Positions 13,285 to 20,276 of a stretch of 50,846 nt of DNA are shown here, piece after piece (position 1 is the stretch's first letter; each line of letters opens with the position of its first letter). A model generated the notes under the pieces. It was not told the DNA's origin. It saw nothing but the letters and a program-made list of their open reading frames with translations, and did no database searches. This DNA is from a virus, in IMG/VR virus record IMGVR_UViG_3300018063_000007, positions 1 through 50,846 of that record. One strand, 5' to 3'. Made by a program: the position numbers and the translations under genes.

Positions 13285-14106
13285 ATGAGTGAACTCCCCA
13301 GCTACATCGTCCCTTCGTACCACCCAGCCTACCTCCTTCGTAACCAAACTCTCACGAAGCCGACGATCGAGGATTTTCGCAAGGCCGCACGTATTCACGA
13401 GACAGGCCCGACACGCATTCCTATAGCTGAGCGAGAAAATGGTAGTATGGCTGACGCAGCGCTATTCCCGCTGCTTGATGATGTAGAAGGTTTCTTCAAA
13501 GGTTGGGGCCGTACTCATACCAGAATGTCCATCGACTTCGAAGCCACTATGACCGGCATCCCCTGGTGCGTGGGCTTCTGGCCGTGTGATAGTGAAGACC
13601 AAGTGCTTACCACTCAGGGTATCTGCATCCCCTTCCACAAACAGGGCGGCGAGAACTATTGGTCTCCACGCGACCACGAAGCGACCATGTGGCTGTTGAA
13701 GGAGTACCTCGAAGATCCTACACAGCCCAAGGTCGGGCAAAATTGGGTTGGTTATGACGGAGGTTACAACGATCATGGCTGGGAAGAAAGCGACCACTCG
13801 CTCGCATACCGAGCTTTCGGCATACGGGTTAGAGGCTTGGTACTCGACACGATGGTTGCACACCATGCGGTCTCTCCTGAGCTACCACATTCTCTTGCAT
13901 TCCAATCCTCTCTCTGTACTGACCTTGGTGCATACAAGCTGGAAGTCCACGCCACCTCATCGGTCGACGACGAAAAGGAAGACGACGCGCAGAAGGGCAT
14001 CCAAAACGTGAAGGACGTAGACGATAGGGTGTTACGGGGCTACTGCTTGAGGGACTGTTTTGCTGCTGGGCTGAGCGCGTGCGAGTTAGAGCGGGTGATG
14101 GCGTGA
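13285..14106 (+). CDS. UDG C-terminal segment fused to 3'-5' exonuclease
   Basis: 273 residues. Residues 7-37 (IVPSYHPAYLLRN...FRKAARI) match the end of family-4 UDG, including catalytic motif B with H13, which the UDG gene at 8402 lacks. Residues ~80-270 are a DnaQ-like proofreading domain: Exo I D84/E86 in SIDFEA, Exo II N153/D158 in QNWVGYD, Exo III Y253/D257 in YCLRD. The family A polymerase domain follows as a separate gene at 15072. In SPO1-type polymerases a UDG-like domain, exonuclease and polymerase form one chain; this gene is the middle third. There is no clear ribosome-binding site. Confidence 0.8.
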   Translation: MSELPSYIVPSYHPAYLLRNQTLTKPTIEDFRKAARIHETGPTRIPIAERENGSMADAALFPLLDDVEGFFKGWGRTHTRMSIDFEATMTGIPWCVGFWPCDSEDQVLTTQGICIPFHKQGGENYWSPRDHEATMWLLKEYLEDPTQPKVGQNWVGYDGGYNDHGWEESDHSLAYRAFGIRVRGLVLDTMVAHHAVSPELPHSLAFQSSLCTDLGAYKLEVHATSSVDDEKEDDAQKGIQNVKDVDDRVLRGYCLRDCFAAGLSACELERVMA

Positions 14107-14342
14107 AGCGTTTCGTAAACCTCGGTGAGCAGATTTGCCCTGGGGCTCCGTGCTTCGCGTGGTTTGATACTGTTGTATCCCAATTCGAGGAACACAATGG
14201 AGCACAAATATGGGATAGCTGGGGTGAGTTCAAAGCTGATTATGTGGGTGGTGACTTAAAGCGGTACTTAGGGCTATTCATGCGGTCAGATTTTGGTGGC
14301 ATTGTTGGCGCTCATGATACCACTATACTAACGGACGAGTAG
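14103..14342 (+). CDS. Hypothetical protein between exonuclease and polymerase
   Basis: 79 residues from GTG 14103 (GTGA overlap). It begins VKRFVNLGEQICPGAPCFAW and contains WDSWGEFKADYVGGDLKRYL. Some residues suggest a small alpha/beta fold; none is recognised. It is the first of five small genes lying between the exonuclease and polymerase parts. Confidence 0.55.
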   Translation: MKRFVNLGEQICPGAPCFAWFDTVVSQFEEHNGAQIWDSWGEFKADYVGGDLKRYLGLFMRSDFGGIVGAHDTTILTDE

Positions 14343-14479
14343 TGGCTACCTTGACCGACCACGAAGGCCTTTGGTATTGTAAGCACTGTGGCGCGTTGAA
14401 CGTAGCCGTGTGCGATTGTGATTTCTGTTTAGTATGCTGCCAAGTAATATGTATAGCACATGATGGGCACGAGTCGTGA
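14342..14479 (+). CDS. Cys-rich zinc microprotein
   Basis: 45 residues from a GTG sharing one base with the preceding stop. WYCKHCGAL, CDCDFC and CCQVIC give eight cysteines, plus histidines near the end, enough for two metal sites. The function is unknown. Confidence 0.5.
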   Translation: MATLTDHEGLWYCKHCGALNVAVCDCDFCLVCCQVICIAHDGHES

Positions 14480-14679
14480 CCACCTACACCGTCTGCTCTA
14501 CCTGTGGCACACCACACCTGTTCGACCCTTCGTGGGACGTAGAACAATGCCCAGACTGCTACTACGCCGACAACCACGAGCCGCTAGACGACACAAGTGA
14601 AAATGACTGGCTTGACTTTTTAGAAGACAGTTATCTTGATGATAGCCCCTGGGATTTAGACGAACATGATGAGGACTGA
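14476..14679 (+). CDS. Acidic zinc-ribbon protein
   Basis: 67 residues from GTG (GTGA overlap). CSTCGTPHLFDPSW...CPDC is a classic zinc ribbon, followed by a very acidic tail (residues ~35-67). An acidic tail after a ribbon could mimic nucleic acid or bind a partner protein; this is speculation. Confidence 0.6.
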   Translation: MTTYTVCSTCGTPHLFDPSWDVEQCPDCYYADNHEPLDDTSENDWLDFLEDSYLDDSPWDLDEHDED

Positions 14680-14920
14680 AGCTGCTGAGCTTGAAGACCT
14701 CCGCACCCAGAAATCCATCTGGCAAGGGTGCTACACCCGCCAGGTCGTGCGCCAGCTCAACACGTTTCACCTCGCCACCTCGGCGGTCGTGGCCCTTATA
14801 GCTATGCGCGACCAGCTCCCCACGCTCACCGAAGCAACCACCCACGAGCTATACCACCGGCTCGACGTGGCGATCGAGCAGTTGTCGTCGGCGTTGAAGG
14901 TGGCGGAGGGTGAGTTGTGA
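14666..14920 (+). CDS. Helical hypothetical protein
   Basis: 84 residues starting MMRTEAAELEDLRTQKS. It is all helical and probably forms a coiled coil. It overlaps the preceding gene by 14 bases. The function is unknown. Confidence 0.55.
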   Translation: MMRTEAAELEDLRTQKSIWQGCYTRQVVRQLNTFHLATSAVVALIAMRDQLPTLTEATTHELYHRLDVAIEQLSSALKVAEGEL

Positions 14921-15081
14921 CGGTAGAGAATGTAAACTGGCACTTTACGTATACAGAAGACAAACGTGCTGTTGTAACAGAGGTTGGTGGGCGAGTTAAG
15001 TGGTACGTATATCGATGTTATGGTCTTCAAGGCTACATTTGGGTAGCTGCTAGCATACTTGAGCGTGGCGCATGGGCCTAG
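14917..15081 (+). CDS. Small hypothetical protein before polymerase
   Basis: 54 residues from GTG with GGAGGG upstream. It has an aromatic, beta-like composition (WHFTYTEDKR, VKWYVYRCYG, YIWVAAS). Its stop overlaps the polymerase ATG by 10 bases. No family was recognised. Confidence 0.5.
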   Translation: MTVENVNWHFTYTEDKRAVVTEVGGRVKWYVYRCYGLQGYIWVAASILERGAWA

Positions 15082-16352
15082 GCGTCAGGCACATCCACGA
15101 CATCGGCCTCCCACTCCTCCCAATCGTCCAGCAAGTGGGCATGCAGGGCCTTCCCTTCGACGCCCAGCGCCGCGAATCTCTGTTGATGGACTTCATCGAA
15201 CCTGAGCTAGCCAACCTCGCGGGCTCGCTTGCCGATTGTGGCATCACCGACGCCAAATCCACCAAGAAGCTGGGCGCTGCACTGGCCGCGCTAGGGGTGC
15301 CGCTGGAGAAACACACGAAGGGCGGTGAGCAATTCGCTGTCGACCTCGAAGTCCTCCGGCGTAAGCACCATGAGTTTAACGAGGCCGACGATCGCGTTCG
15401 CTTTCCCTTTCTCCCCACCCTCATACGCTTCAAGCAGTTTGAGAAGGCACGTGCGAACCTGCACAGCATGGTCTTGTGCAAGGACGGTCGCCTGCGCTGT
15501 CGGTTGAACTCGCTGGGGACGGAGACGGGTCGTTATTCGAGCGCGGGTCTTGGATGGTGCCCGCGTTGCCACCAACCGGATCATGGCACGAACCTCCAAA
15601 ACATTGCTAAGAACAACGCTGAGATAGGACTGAACCTCCGAGACGTTATTGTAGCACGCCCAGGGTACACACTACTAGAGTTCGACTACTCGATGCTTGA
15701 GCTAAGGATCTTGGCATACGTAGCGAACGTCAAACTGCTCATCGAGCGCCTCGAACGGGGCGACGACATCCACAGCGAACATGAACGCGACCTGTTCGGC
15801 ACGGTGGGCGAAAGTCGCACCCTCGCCAAGAACTTCGGTTTTGCCGCCATCTATGGTGGTAAGGCCAAAGCTATTCAGATGGCCCTCGCCAAGAAGGGCA
15901 TTTTCCTCGAACTCGCTGAGATTGAGCGTCTTCGCTCGATCATGCTCTACGAACGCTACCCCGAGATTATCTCGTGGCAGATCGACGCTGAACGTCAGAT
16001 CAACGCGCTGAAGCTGGCGAAGCTTCCTGTGGCGGTGCGTACGGTGTTCGGCTCCGCGCGAGTCTTACTCGGCTACGAGCCCCTCAAGGAGTGGCTCAGC
16101 ACTCGCATCCAGGGCACGGCTGGGTGGATTATGTCGTTTAACCTCCTACGGATGCGCAAGCAAACGCGGGGCTACCTATGTACGCAGATCCACGACGCCT
16201 TCTTAGCCGAGGTTCCCGCAAACATGATGATGCAGTATACAGCGGAGATGGTGGAGTTGATGGAACGTAAAGTCTGGATGCATGACCGCTTCGTGCGCTT
16301 TCCCGTCGATGTCAGTTGTGGTAGACGGTGGAGCGAGATGACGAAGTGCTGA
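15072..16352 (+). CDS. Family A DNA polymerase, polymerase domain only
   Basis: 426 residues, lacking the exonuclease domain, which is on the gene at 13285. It has TETGRYSS (R154), NLQNI (174-178), motif A FDYSMLELR with D205, motif B RTLAKNFGFAAIYG with R249, K253, F257 and Y261, and motif C IHDA with D375. Both catalytic Asp are present. Two oddities: the usual Glu of motif C (HDE) is Ala, and a CPRCHQPDH insertion before NLQN could bind zinc. Phe at the nucleotide-selecting O-helix position is E. coli-like. It is the replicative polymerase, probably working with the separate exonuclease. Confidence 0.9.
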   Translation: MGLGVRHIHDIGLPLLPIVQQVGMQGLPFDAQRRESLLMDFIEPELANLAGSLADCGITDAKSTKKLGAALAALGVPLEKHTKGGEQFAVDLEVLRRKHHEFNEADDRVRFPFLPTLIRFKQFEKARANLHSMVLCKDGRLRCRLNSLGTETGRYSSAGLGWCPRCHQPDHGTNLQNIAKNNAEIGLNLRDVIVARPGYTLLEFDYSMLELRILAYVANVKLLIERLERGDDIHSEHERDLFGTVGESRTLAKNFGFAAIYGGKAKAIQMALAKKGIFLELAEIERLRSIMLYERYPEIISWQIDAERQINALKLAKLPVAVRTVFGSARVLLGYEPLKEWLSTRIQGTAGWIMSFNLLRMRKQTRGYLCTQIHDAFLAEVPANMMMQYTAEMVELMERKVWMHDRFVRFPVDVSCGRRWSEMTKC

Positions 16353-17320
16353 AGGCCCAATCGCTTGGCTGGCTCATCGACCACCCGCCACCGGAGGTAA
16401 AATCACTATGGGGCAACGCATTGCTTCCACGCCGGGGTCTTACGCTTTTACATTCAGCCTCGAAACAGGGGAAATCTATGTTAGCATTGAACCTTGCTTT
16501 AGCTGGCGCGGCTGGATTGCCTCACTACTTAGGTTTCCCTATAGAATCTACGTTTACGACCTTCGTACTTCAAGGCGAAATCCACTTACGGGGAGTGTGG
16601 GAACGTGCCTCCCAAATGATTCGGACTATGGGCGCGACCCTACCGAGCGAGGCCATTAACCGGGTGATCGTGAACGAGGAGCGTACCCTGCGATTGGCGC
16701 AGTCGGAGATGTGGGATGAGTTCCGAGAGGTAGTGCGGTGGCTTCGGCCCGATTTGGTAATTCTCGACCCCTTCGCCCACGTGCTCACCGAGGATGAGAA
16801 CTCGAACGTCATCGTGGGCAAGATCCTCGAAAAGATCGCGGAGTTGCGTGACGACCCTGGATGCGCTATCCTTCTCGTACACCATGACGGCAAGCCCAGC
16901 GAAAGCACGTCGTCGCGCCAACCTCGCCAGCGCTCGCGTGGAGCAGATCGCCTTAACGCAGATCCAGACAGCATTCTCTCGTTGGTGCCGCTCCGCCGTC
17001 CCAAGGGCTCAGGCCCGCTCAGCCGTCTTGAGCCTGTCTCTCGATACGGGCGAAGTGTGGATTCTTTCGACGTGGCCCTCAACGAAGACACGCTCTGGTT
17101 TGAGCGTGCGACGCAAGAGGACACGGAAGACTTTGACATCGCCATCGCCTCGTTGGTTCCCCCTGGAGGCTGCTCCGAGCAAGAATTACTCAGAGCCTTT
17201 AACACTGTCAAAGGATATAGTGACGGGCGGTTACGTCAAGCTCGATCAGCTTTCGCAGAAGCCGTTGGGCAGGGTATTTTGCAGGTAGAGCATGGAGTCG
17301 TGAGAAAAAAGGAGGAGTGA
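16328..17320 (+). CDS. RepA-like replicative helicase (AAA_25 type)
   Basis: 330 residues from GTG 16328, overlapping the polymerase end by 25 bases. The P-loop HSASKQGKS (42-50) lacks the first Gly but keeps GKS. Walker B is PDLVILD (141-147), a sensor-like LLVHHDG is at 183-188, and an RGADRL segment follows. The last ~60 residues look like a winged helix (CSEQELLRAFN...GRLRQARSAF). This architecture matches hexameric RepA-type helicases. Its place after the polymerase supports a role in fork unwinding. Confidence 0.75.
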   Translation: MERDDEVLKAQSLGWLIDHPPPEVKSLWGNALLPRRGLTLLHSASKQGKSMLALNLALAGAAGLPHYLGFPIESTFTTFVLQGEIHLRGVWERASQMIRTMGATLPSEAINRVIVNEERTLRLAQSEMWDEFREVVRWLRPDLVILDPFAHVLTEDENSNVIVGKILEKIAELRDDPGCAILLVHHDGKPSESTSSRQPRQRSRGADRLNADPDSILSLVPLRRPKGSGPLSRLEPVSRYGRSVDSFDVALNEDTLWFERATQEDTEDFDIAIASLVPPGGCSEQELLRAFNTVKGYSDGRLRQARSAFAEAVGQGILQVEHGVVRKKEE

Positions 17321-17556
17321 TGCCATACATCCCTCAAGACGCTCGTAAACAGCTTGACAGCGGTGACATCCAAGGGGGAGGTTCCCTCTGTTACCTCATC
17401 ACCATGTTGTGTAAAGGCTACCTCCTTCAACGTGGCGAGAGCTACGACCATTATGGTGAGGTACGCCACGCCCTTGCTACGACGTGGGATGAGTACGTGC
17501 TACCGCGCTTTCGCACCTACGAGGCCAAGAAGCGCGAAACCAATGGTGAAGTGTGA
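17320..17556 (+). CDS. DUF6899-like conserved phage protein
   Basis: 78 residues from ATG 17320, with an AAAAAAGGAGGAG site that also overlaps the helicase stop. MPYIPQDARKQLDSG followed by GSLCYLITMLCKGYL and a final KKRETNGEV matches the common phage protein usually starting MPYI.qe.R and ending in NGDV (DUF6899 by memory). The function is unknown. Confidence 0.65.
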   Translation: MPYIPQDARKQLDSGDIQGGGSLCYLITMLCKGYLLQRGESYDHYGEVRHALATTWDEYVLPRFRTYEAKKRETNGEV

Positions 17557-17930
17557 GGATATACGTTGCGGGCACCTTCGGCGACCGCTCCAAGCTCAAG
17601 AAGATTGTCAAGCGCATCCGCGCCACGGGCCACGAAGTCTCTAGCTCATGGATGTACGAGGGCAAGCGCCCAGAGGGGCAAACGCATGAGCATTGGTTCC
17701 AGCAGCTCGCCCTCAAAGATTTGGCCGAAGTACGTAAGGCGAACCTCTTGATCCTCGACACACGTACCCGCTCGCCTCGTGGAGGTAAGAACGTAGAGTT
17801 TGGGGCTGCGCTCGTTGAGTATAAGTTCGTGTGGGTCGTCGGTCCAGTGCGCAACGTGTTCGAGACGCTCGCTGATGAGCACTTCCCAACGTGGGCGGCT
17901 GCGATAGCGCGATTGAAGGAGGCTGTGTGA
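17553..17930 (+). CDS. Nucleoside 2-deoxyribosyltransferase-like protein
   Basis: 125 residues from GTG 17553. It begins with the fold's first strand and glycine turn (RIYVAGTFGDR), has GHEV then W, an acidic D56 in KDLAEV, LLILDT, and GGKNVEFGAAL with the candidate catalytic E82. This is the pattern of the PF05014 family, which transfers deoxyribose between bases or hydrolyses deoxynucleosides. In phages such proteins join nucleotide salvage or base-modification pathways. The gene after it is dATP/dGTP-diphosphohydrolase-like. Confidence 0.7.
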   Translation: MRIYVAGTFGDRSKLKKIVKRIRATGHEVSSSWMYEGKRPEGQTHEHWFQQLALKDLAEVRKANLLILDTRTRSPRGGKNVEFGAALVEYKFVWVVGPVRNVFETLADEHFPTWAAAIARLKEAV

Positions 17931-18328
17931 CCACGAACCTACTAACATGTACGAAGTGTCATGGTAAATACCCTCGTGAGGAGCTTGACACACATCCATG
18001 CGAACCTCGGTCACGCAAAGAGATGCTTGACGCGCAGCGGATGCTTGACGCACAGCGACCAGGTGTCGCGTACGATCTAAGCGAGCAAGATGAAGTGCTC
18101 GCCATCTTCATGGTGATGCTGAAGGAAGTTACCGCTGATGGGGGCCGAAAGCGGGCAAAGGGTGCAAAGCCGTCATGGAAGGTCGATCCTTCACATGAAG
18201 CAGCGATCTTCTCTCACCTAAACAGGTGGAAGCATGGTGAGAAGGTCGATCCCGATAGTGGTACTCACCCACTCGTGCATCTTGCGTGGCGGGCGCTGGC
18301 GATTGCGTATCAGGAGGGCGCCCGTTGA
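17927..18328 (+). CDS. dATP/dGTP diphosphohydrolase-like protein (DUF5664 type) with zinc N-terminus
   Basis: 133 residues from GTG 17927. The N-terminus has CTKC and H23...C25, a possible zinc site. Two tandem MLDAQR copies follow (residues ~33-44). The C-terminal domain (GAKPSWK, SHLNRWKHGEKVDPDSG, H114, H118) matches the family annotated as dATP/dGTP diphosphohydrolase N-terminal domain, usually G.KY...NW...RH...GE..D.ESG..H..H. Hydrolysis of dATP or dGTP is the family suggestion. It lies next to a deoxyribosyltransferase-like gene. Confidence 0.6.
   Translation: MTTNLLTCTKCHGKYPREELDTHPCEPRSRKEMLDAQRMLDAQRPGVAYDLSEQDEVLAIFMVMLKEVTADGGRKRAKGAKPSWKVDPSHEAAIFSHLNRWKHGEKVDPDSGTHPLVHLAWRALAIAYQEGAR
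18023..18058 (+). repeat. Tandem 18-bp repeat inside coding sequence
   Basis: 18023-18040 and 18041-18058 differ at two positions and both encode MLDAQR. It is an in-frame duplication in the linker of the surrounding gene. Confidence 0.85.
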
Positions 18329-18693
18329 AAATACTCCTGCTGGACATCGCGTGGCTTGCTGGGCTGTTAGAGGGCGAAGGTTCTTTCCATATTAGTACAA
18401 AGCGAGGTAAGCCAAGTTCATTGCTCGTTGTTGTGCAAATGACTGACGGCGATATAATTGAGCGGGTGGCGCAGCTATTCAATAGGCCGATGCATGGGCC
18501 CTACAAACGCCGCAATCCTTCGTACAAGCCTTTTTACTCTACGAGTATCTCGGCGAGTAGCGCTGCTAGCTGGATGATGACGCTTTATCCTTTTCTTGGT
18601 CAAAGACGCCGAGAGAAGATTAAGGAGCTTTTACATTTCTGGCGAGCACAAGCTGCTGGACGAGGAGGACGGCCACGCGCATCTTATTGCTAG
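18325..18693 (+). CDS. LAGLIDADG homing endonuclease
   Basis: 122 residues from TTG 18325, with an AGGAGGG site six bases upstream. One LAGLIDADG motif (LAGLLEGEG, residues 11-19) followed by GSFHIS, a QMTD segment and a C-terminal helix (RRREKIKELLHFW); single-motif enzymes act as dimers. The first residues LKILLLDI are not typical of this family but match the start of the exonuclease gene that follows, whose frame repeats RILLLDI at 18678-18698. The endonuclease therefore appears inserted just after the start of that gene. It overlaps the upstream stop (TTGA). Confidence 0.85.
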   Translation: MKILLLDIAWLAGLLEGEGSFHISTKRGKPSSLLVVVQMTDGDIIERVAQLFNRPMHGPYKRRNPSYKPFYSTSISASSAASWMMTLYPFLGQRRREKIKELLHFWRAQAAGRGGRPRASYC

Positions 18694-19415
18694 ATATAGA
18701 GACGAGCCCAAATACTGTATTCACATGGGGTTTGTTCAAACAAAATATCTCTACCGACAAGATCATCGACTCTAGTTCTGTCCTCTGCTGGGCCGCTAAG
18801 TGGTACGGTGAGCGCCAAGTGATGTTCGATTCCGTGCATGCATCGAAACCTAAGATGATGCTCCGCCGTATGCACAAACTCCTTGACGAAGCCGACGCCG
18901 TGATAACCTACTTCGGTGACTCGTTCGACCTTCCTACGTTGTCGAAGGAGTTTGTGCTTCATGGATTCACACCCCCGGCACCATTCAAGAAGGTGGACCT
19001 CTGCCGTGTTGTCCAACGTACGTTCAAGTTCCCGTCGAACAAGCTCGACTATGTTGGACAAGCCCTTGGCCTAGGTATGAAGACGCGCCACACTGGCTTT
19101 GAGATGTGGGTGCAGTGCATGGCGGGCGACGCGAAGGCGTGGAAGCTGATGGAGAAGTATAATCGTAGAGATGTGACATTGCTTGAGCAACTCTACGACC
19201 GCCTCAAACCTTGGATCAAGTCTCACCCCAACCATCGGCTCTACGACGACGACGCCCTCTGCCCTAACTGTGGGAGCGTACGCCACCAGCGAAGGGGTTA
19301 CGCTATGAGCAAGGTGCTCAAGTATTCTCGTTTTCAGTGCTTAGAGTGTGGCACGTGGTTCCGCTCGACGCATTGCGTGAAGGATGCGACAACGCGGTAC
19401 ACACAGGTTCAATGA
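18687..19415 (+). CDS. RNase H-fold 3'-5' exonuclease (YprB-like) with zinc ribbon
   Basis: 242 residues counted from TTG 18687. Related phage proteins start M(K/R)ILLLDIETSP. Here that position is ACG 18675, which has AGGAGG at ideal distance, so initiation at ACG (246 residues) is possible. Catalytic pattern: DIE (D3, E5), GDSFD (D81), YNRRD (Y158, D162). C192/C195 and C218/C221 form a C-terminal zinc ribbon. It probably degrades DNA or RNA from the 3' end. The original start region seems to be the one now used by the homing endonuclease at 18325. Confidence 0.75.
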   Translation: MLDIETSPNTVFTWGLFKQNISTDKIIDSSSVLCWAAKWYGERQVMFDSVHASKPKMMLRRMHKLLDEADAVITYFGDSFDLPTLSKEFVLHGFTPPAPFKKVDLCRVVQRTFKFPSNKLDYVGQALGLGMKTRHTGFEMWVQCMAGDAKAWKLMEKYNRRDVTLLEQLYDRLKPWIKSHPNHRLYDDDALCPNCGSVRHQRRGYAMSKVLKYSRFQCLECGTWFRSTHCVKDATTRYTQVQ

Positions 19416-19690
19416 AAAAGTTCATCCCCCTCCAAGTCGACGTAATCTGGGACGATGCTCGCGACGAGCCCGGTGAGTGGGATCTTGACGACGTAATCGC
19501 TGGGAAAGGGCCACAACCCAAGCGCAACCGCTCAACTGGCGGTCGACTCTGCTACGTATGTGAGGAGTACATCACGCTTATGCACGACTGGGACGCTGAT
19601 ACTCGCGACGTAGGCAATGCAACGACGATCTTCGTGGGTTGGATTAAGTTAATCACACACCCGCGTCGAGGAGCGCTCTACCGCCGATGA
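19412..19690 (+). CDS. Hypothetical protein
   Basis: 92 residues from ATG 19412 (ATGA overlap with the exonuclease). It starts MKKFIPLQVDVIWDDARDEP and has one CYVC pair in the middle. The C-terminus is basic. No family was recognised. Confidence 0.6.
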   Translation: MKKFIPLQVDVIWDDARDEPGEWDLDDVIAGKGPQPKRNRSTGGRLCYVCEEYITLMHDWDADTRDVGNATTIFVGWIKLITHPRRGALYRR

Positions 19691-19857
19691 CAAGCTGGCT
19701 CGATCTTCGTATCGAATGGGGCCTGTTCACGTGCATGAACTGCTGGCGCATCCAGCTATTCTGGCCGGGAGGTGCGTTCGCACGAGGGCCGAGCGGCAAA
19801 CTACGGTGGCTATGCCGTCCATGCTGGTTTAGCTGGTACAGAAGGGCACAGTCATGA
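19687..19857 (+). CDS. Trp/Cys-rich microprotein
   Basis: 56 residues, ATG overlapping the previous stop. It is rich in Trp (seven) with CMNC and C..C (LCRPC), possibly a small zinc ribbon. The function is unknown. Confidence 0.5.
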   Translation: MTSWLDLRIEWGLFTCMNCWRIQLFWPGGAFARGPSGKLRWLCRPCWFSWYRRAQS

Positions 19858-20267
19858 GTAAGCGGAAGGTGCCGAGTGGTGCGGCTGAACTCACACCCGC
19901 TGGGGCGTGGCTTGCTGGCTATCACGCTGGGCTGCGTGTCGGGCAGGTAGCGTCACCACCGCCAAGTCCTACGAAAGAGCCAGAATCGAACACCTGGGCT
20001 ATCCTTTGGTTCGGGGCCACTTTGTTGCTTGCTTGTGCCCTCGTGGCTTGTGTTCTGACTGATCCTATTTGCGACTGCGCTAAGCCACGTCCAGAGGCTC
20101 AGCCGCTGGAGACGATTCCCCGGCAGAGTCCGCTGGTCGTCCACGACCCAGGAGCCATGCTGTTGCCTGCCAACTGGCGATGCGGAGTCGGACGCTCCAG
20201 AGTTCGAGTCGGAGCCAGGCCGTTCGGCGTTGTCGTCGCCTCTCAAATAATCCATGAGCGTAGATGA
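19854..20267 (+). CDS. Single-pass membrane protein, last early gene
   Basis: 137 residues. A hydrophilic N-terminus contains TPAGAWLAGYHAGLRVGQ and a Pro-rich stretch, then one membrane span (WFGATLLLACALVACVL, ~53-69), then a Pro/Arg-rich tail. The gene ends 10 bases from the end of the convergent late block. The last third of the frame may be non-conserved tail. The function is unknown. Confidence 0.5.
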   Translation: MSKRKVPSGAAELTPAGAWLAGYHAGLRVGQVASPPPSPTKEPESNTWAILWFGATLLLACALVACVLTDPICDCAKPRPEAQPLETIPRQSPLVVHDPGAMLLPANWRCGVGRSRVRVGARPFGVVVASQIIHERR

Positions 20268-20276
20268 CCTTTCCCA

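Noticed and set aside
8402-13290. Split inteins joining the two UDG parts
   Set aside because: The C-terminal ~70 residues of the 8402 product lack an initial Cys and intein block motifs, and the 13285 product has no C-intein before its motif B.
20155-20240. tRNA-like stretch with a GTTCGAGTC T-loop word
   Set aside because: The flanking bases do not form a T-stem, and no acceptor, D or anticodon stems could be drawn.
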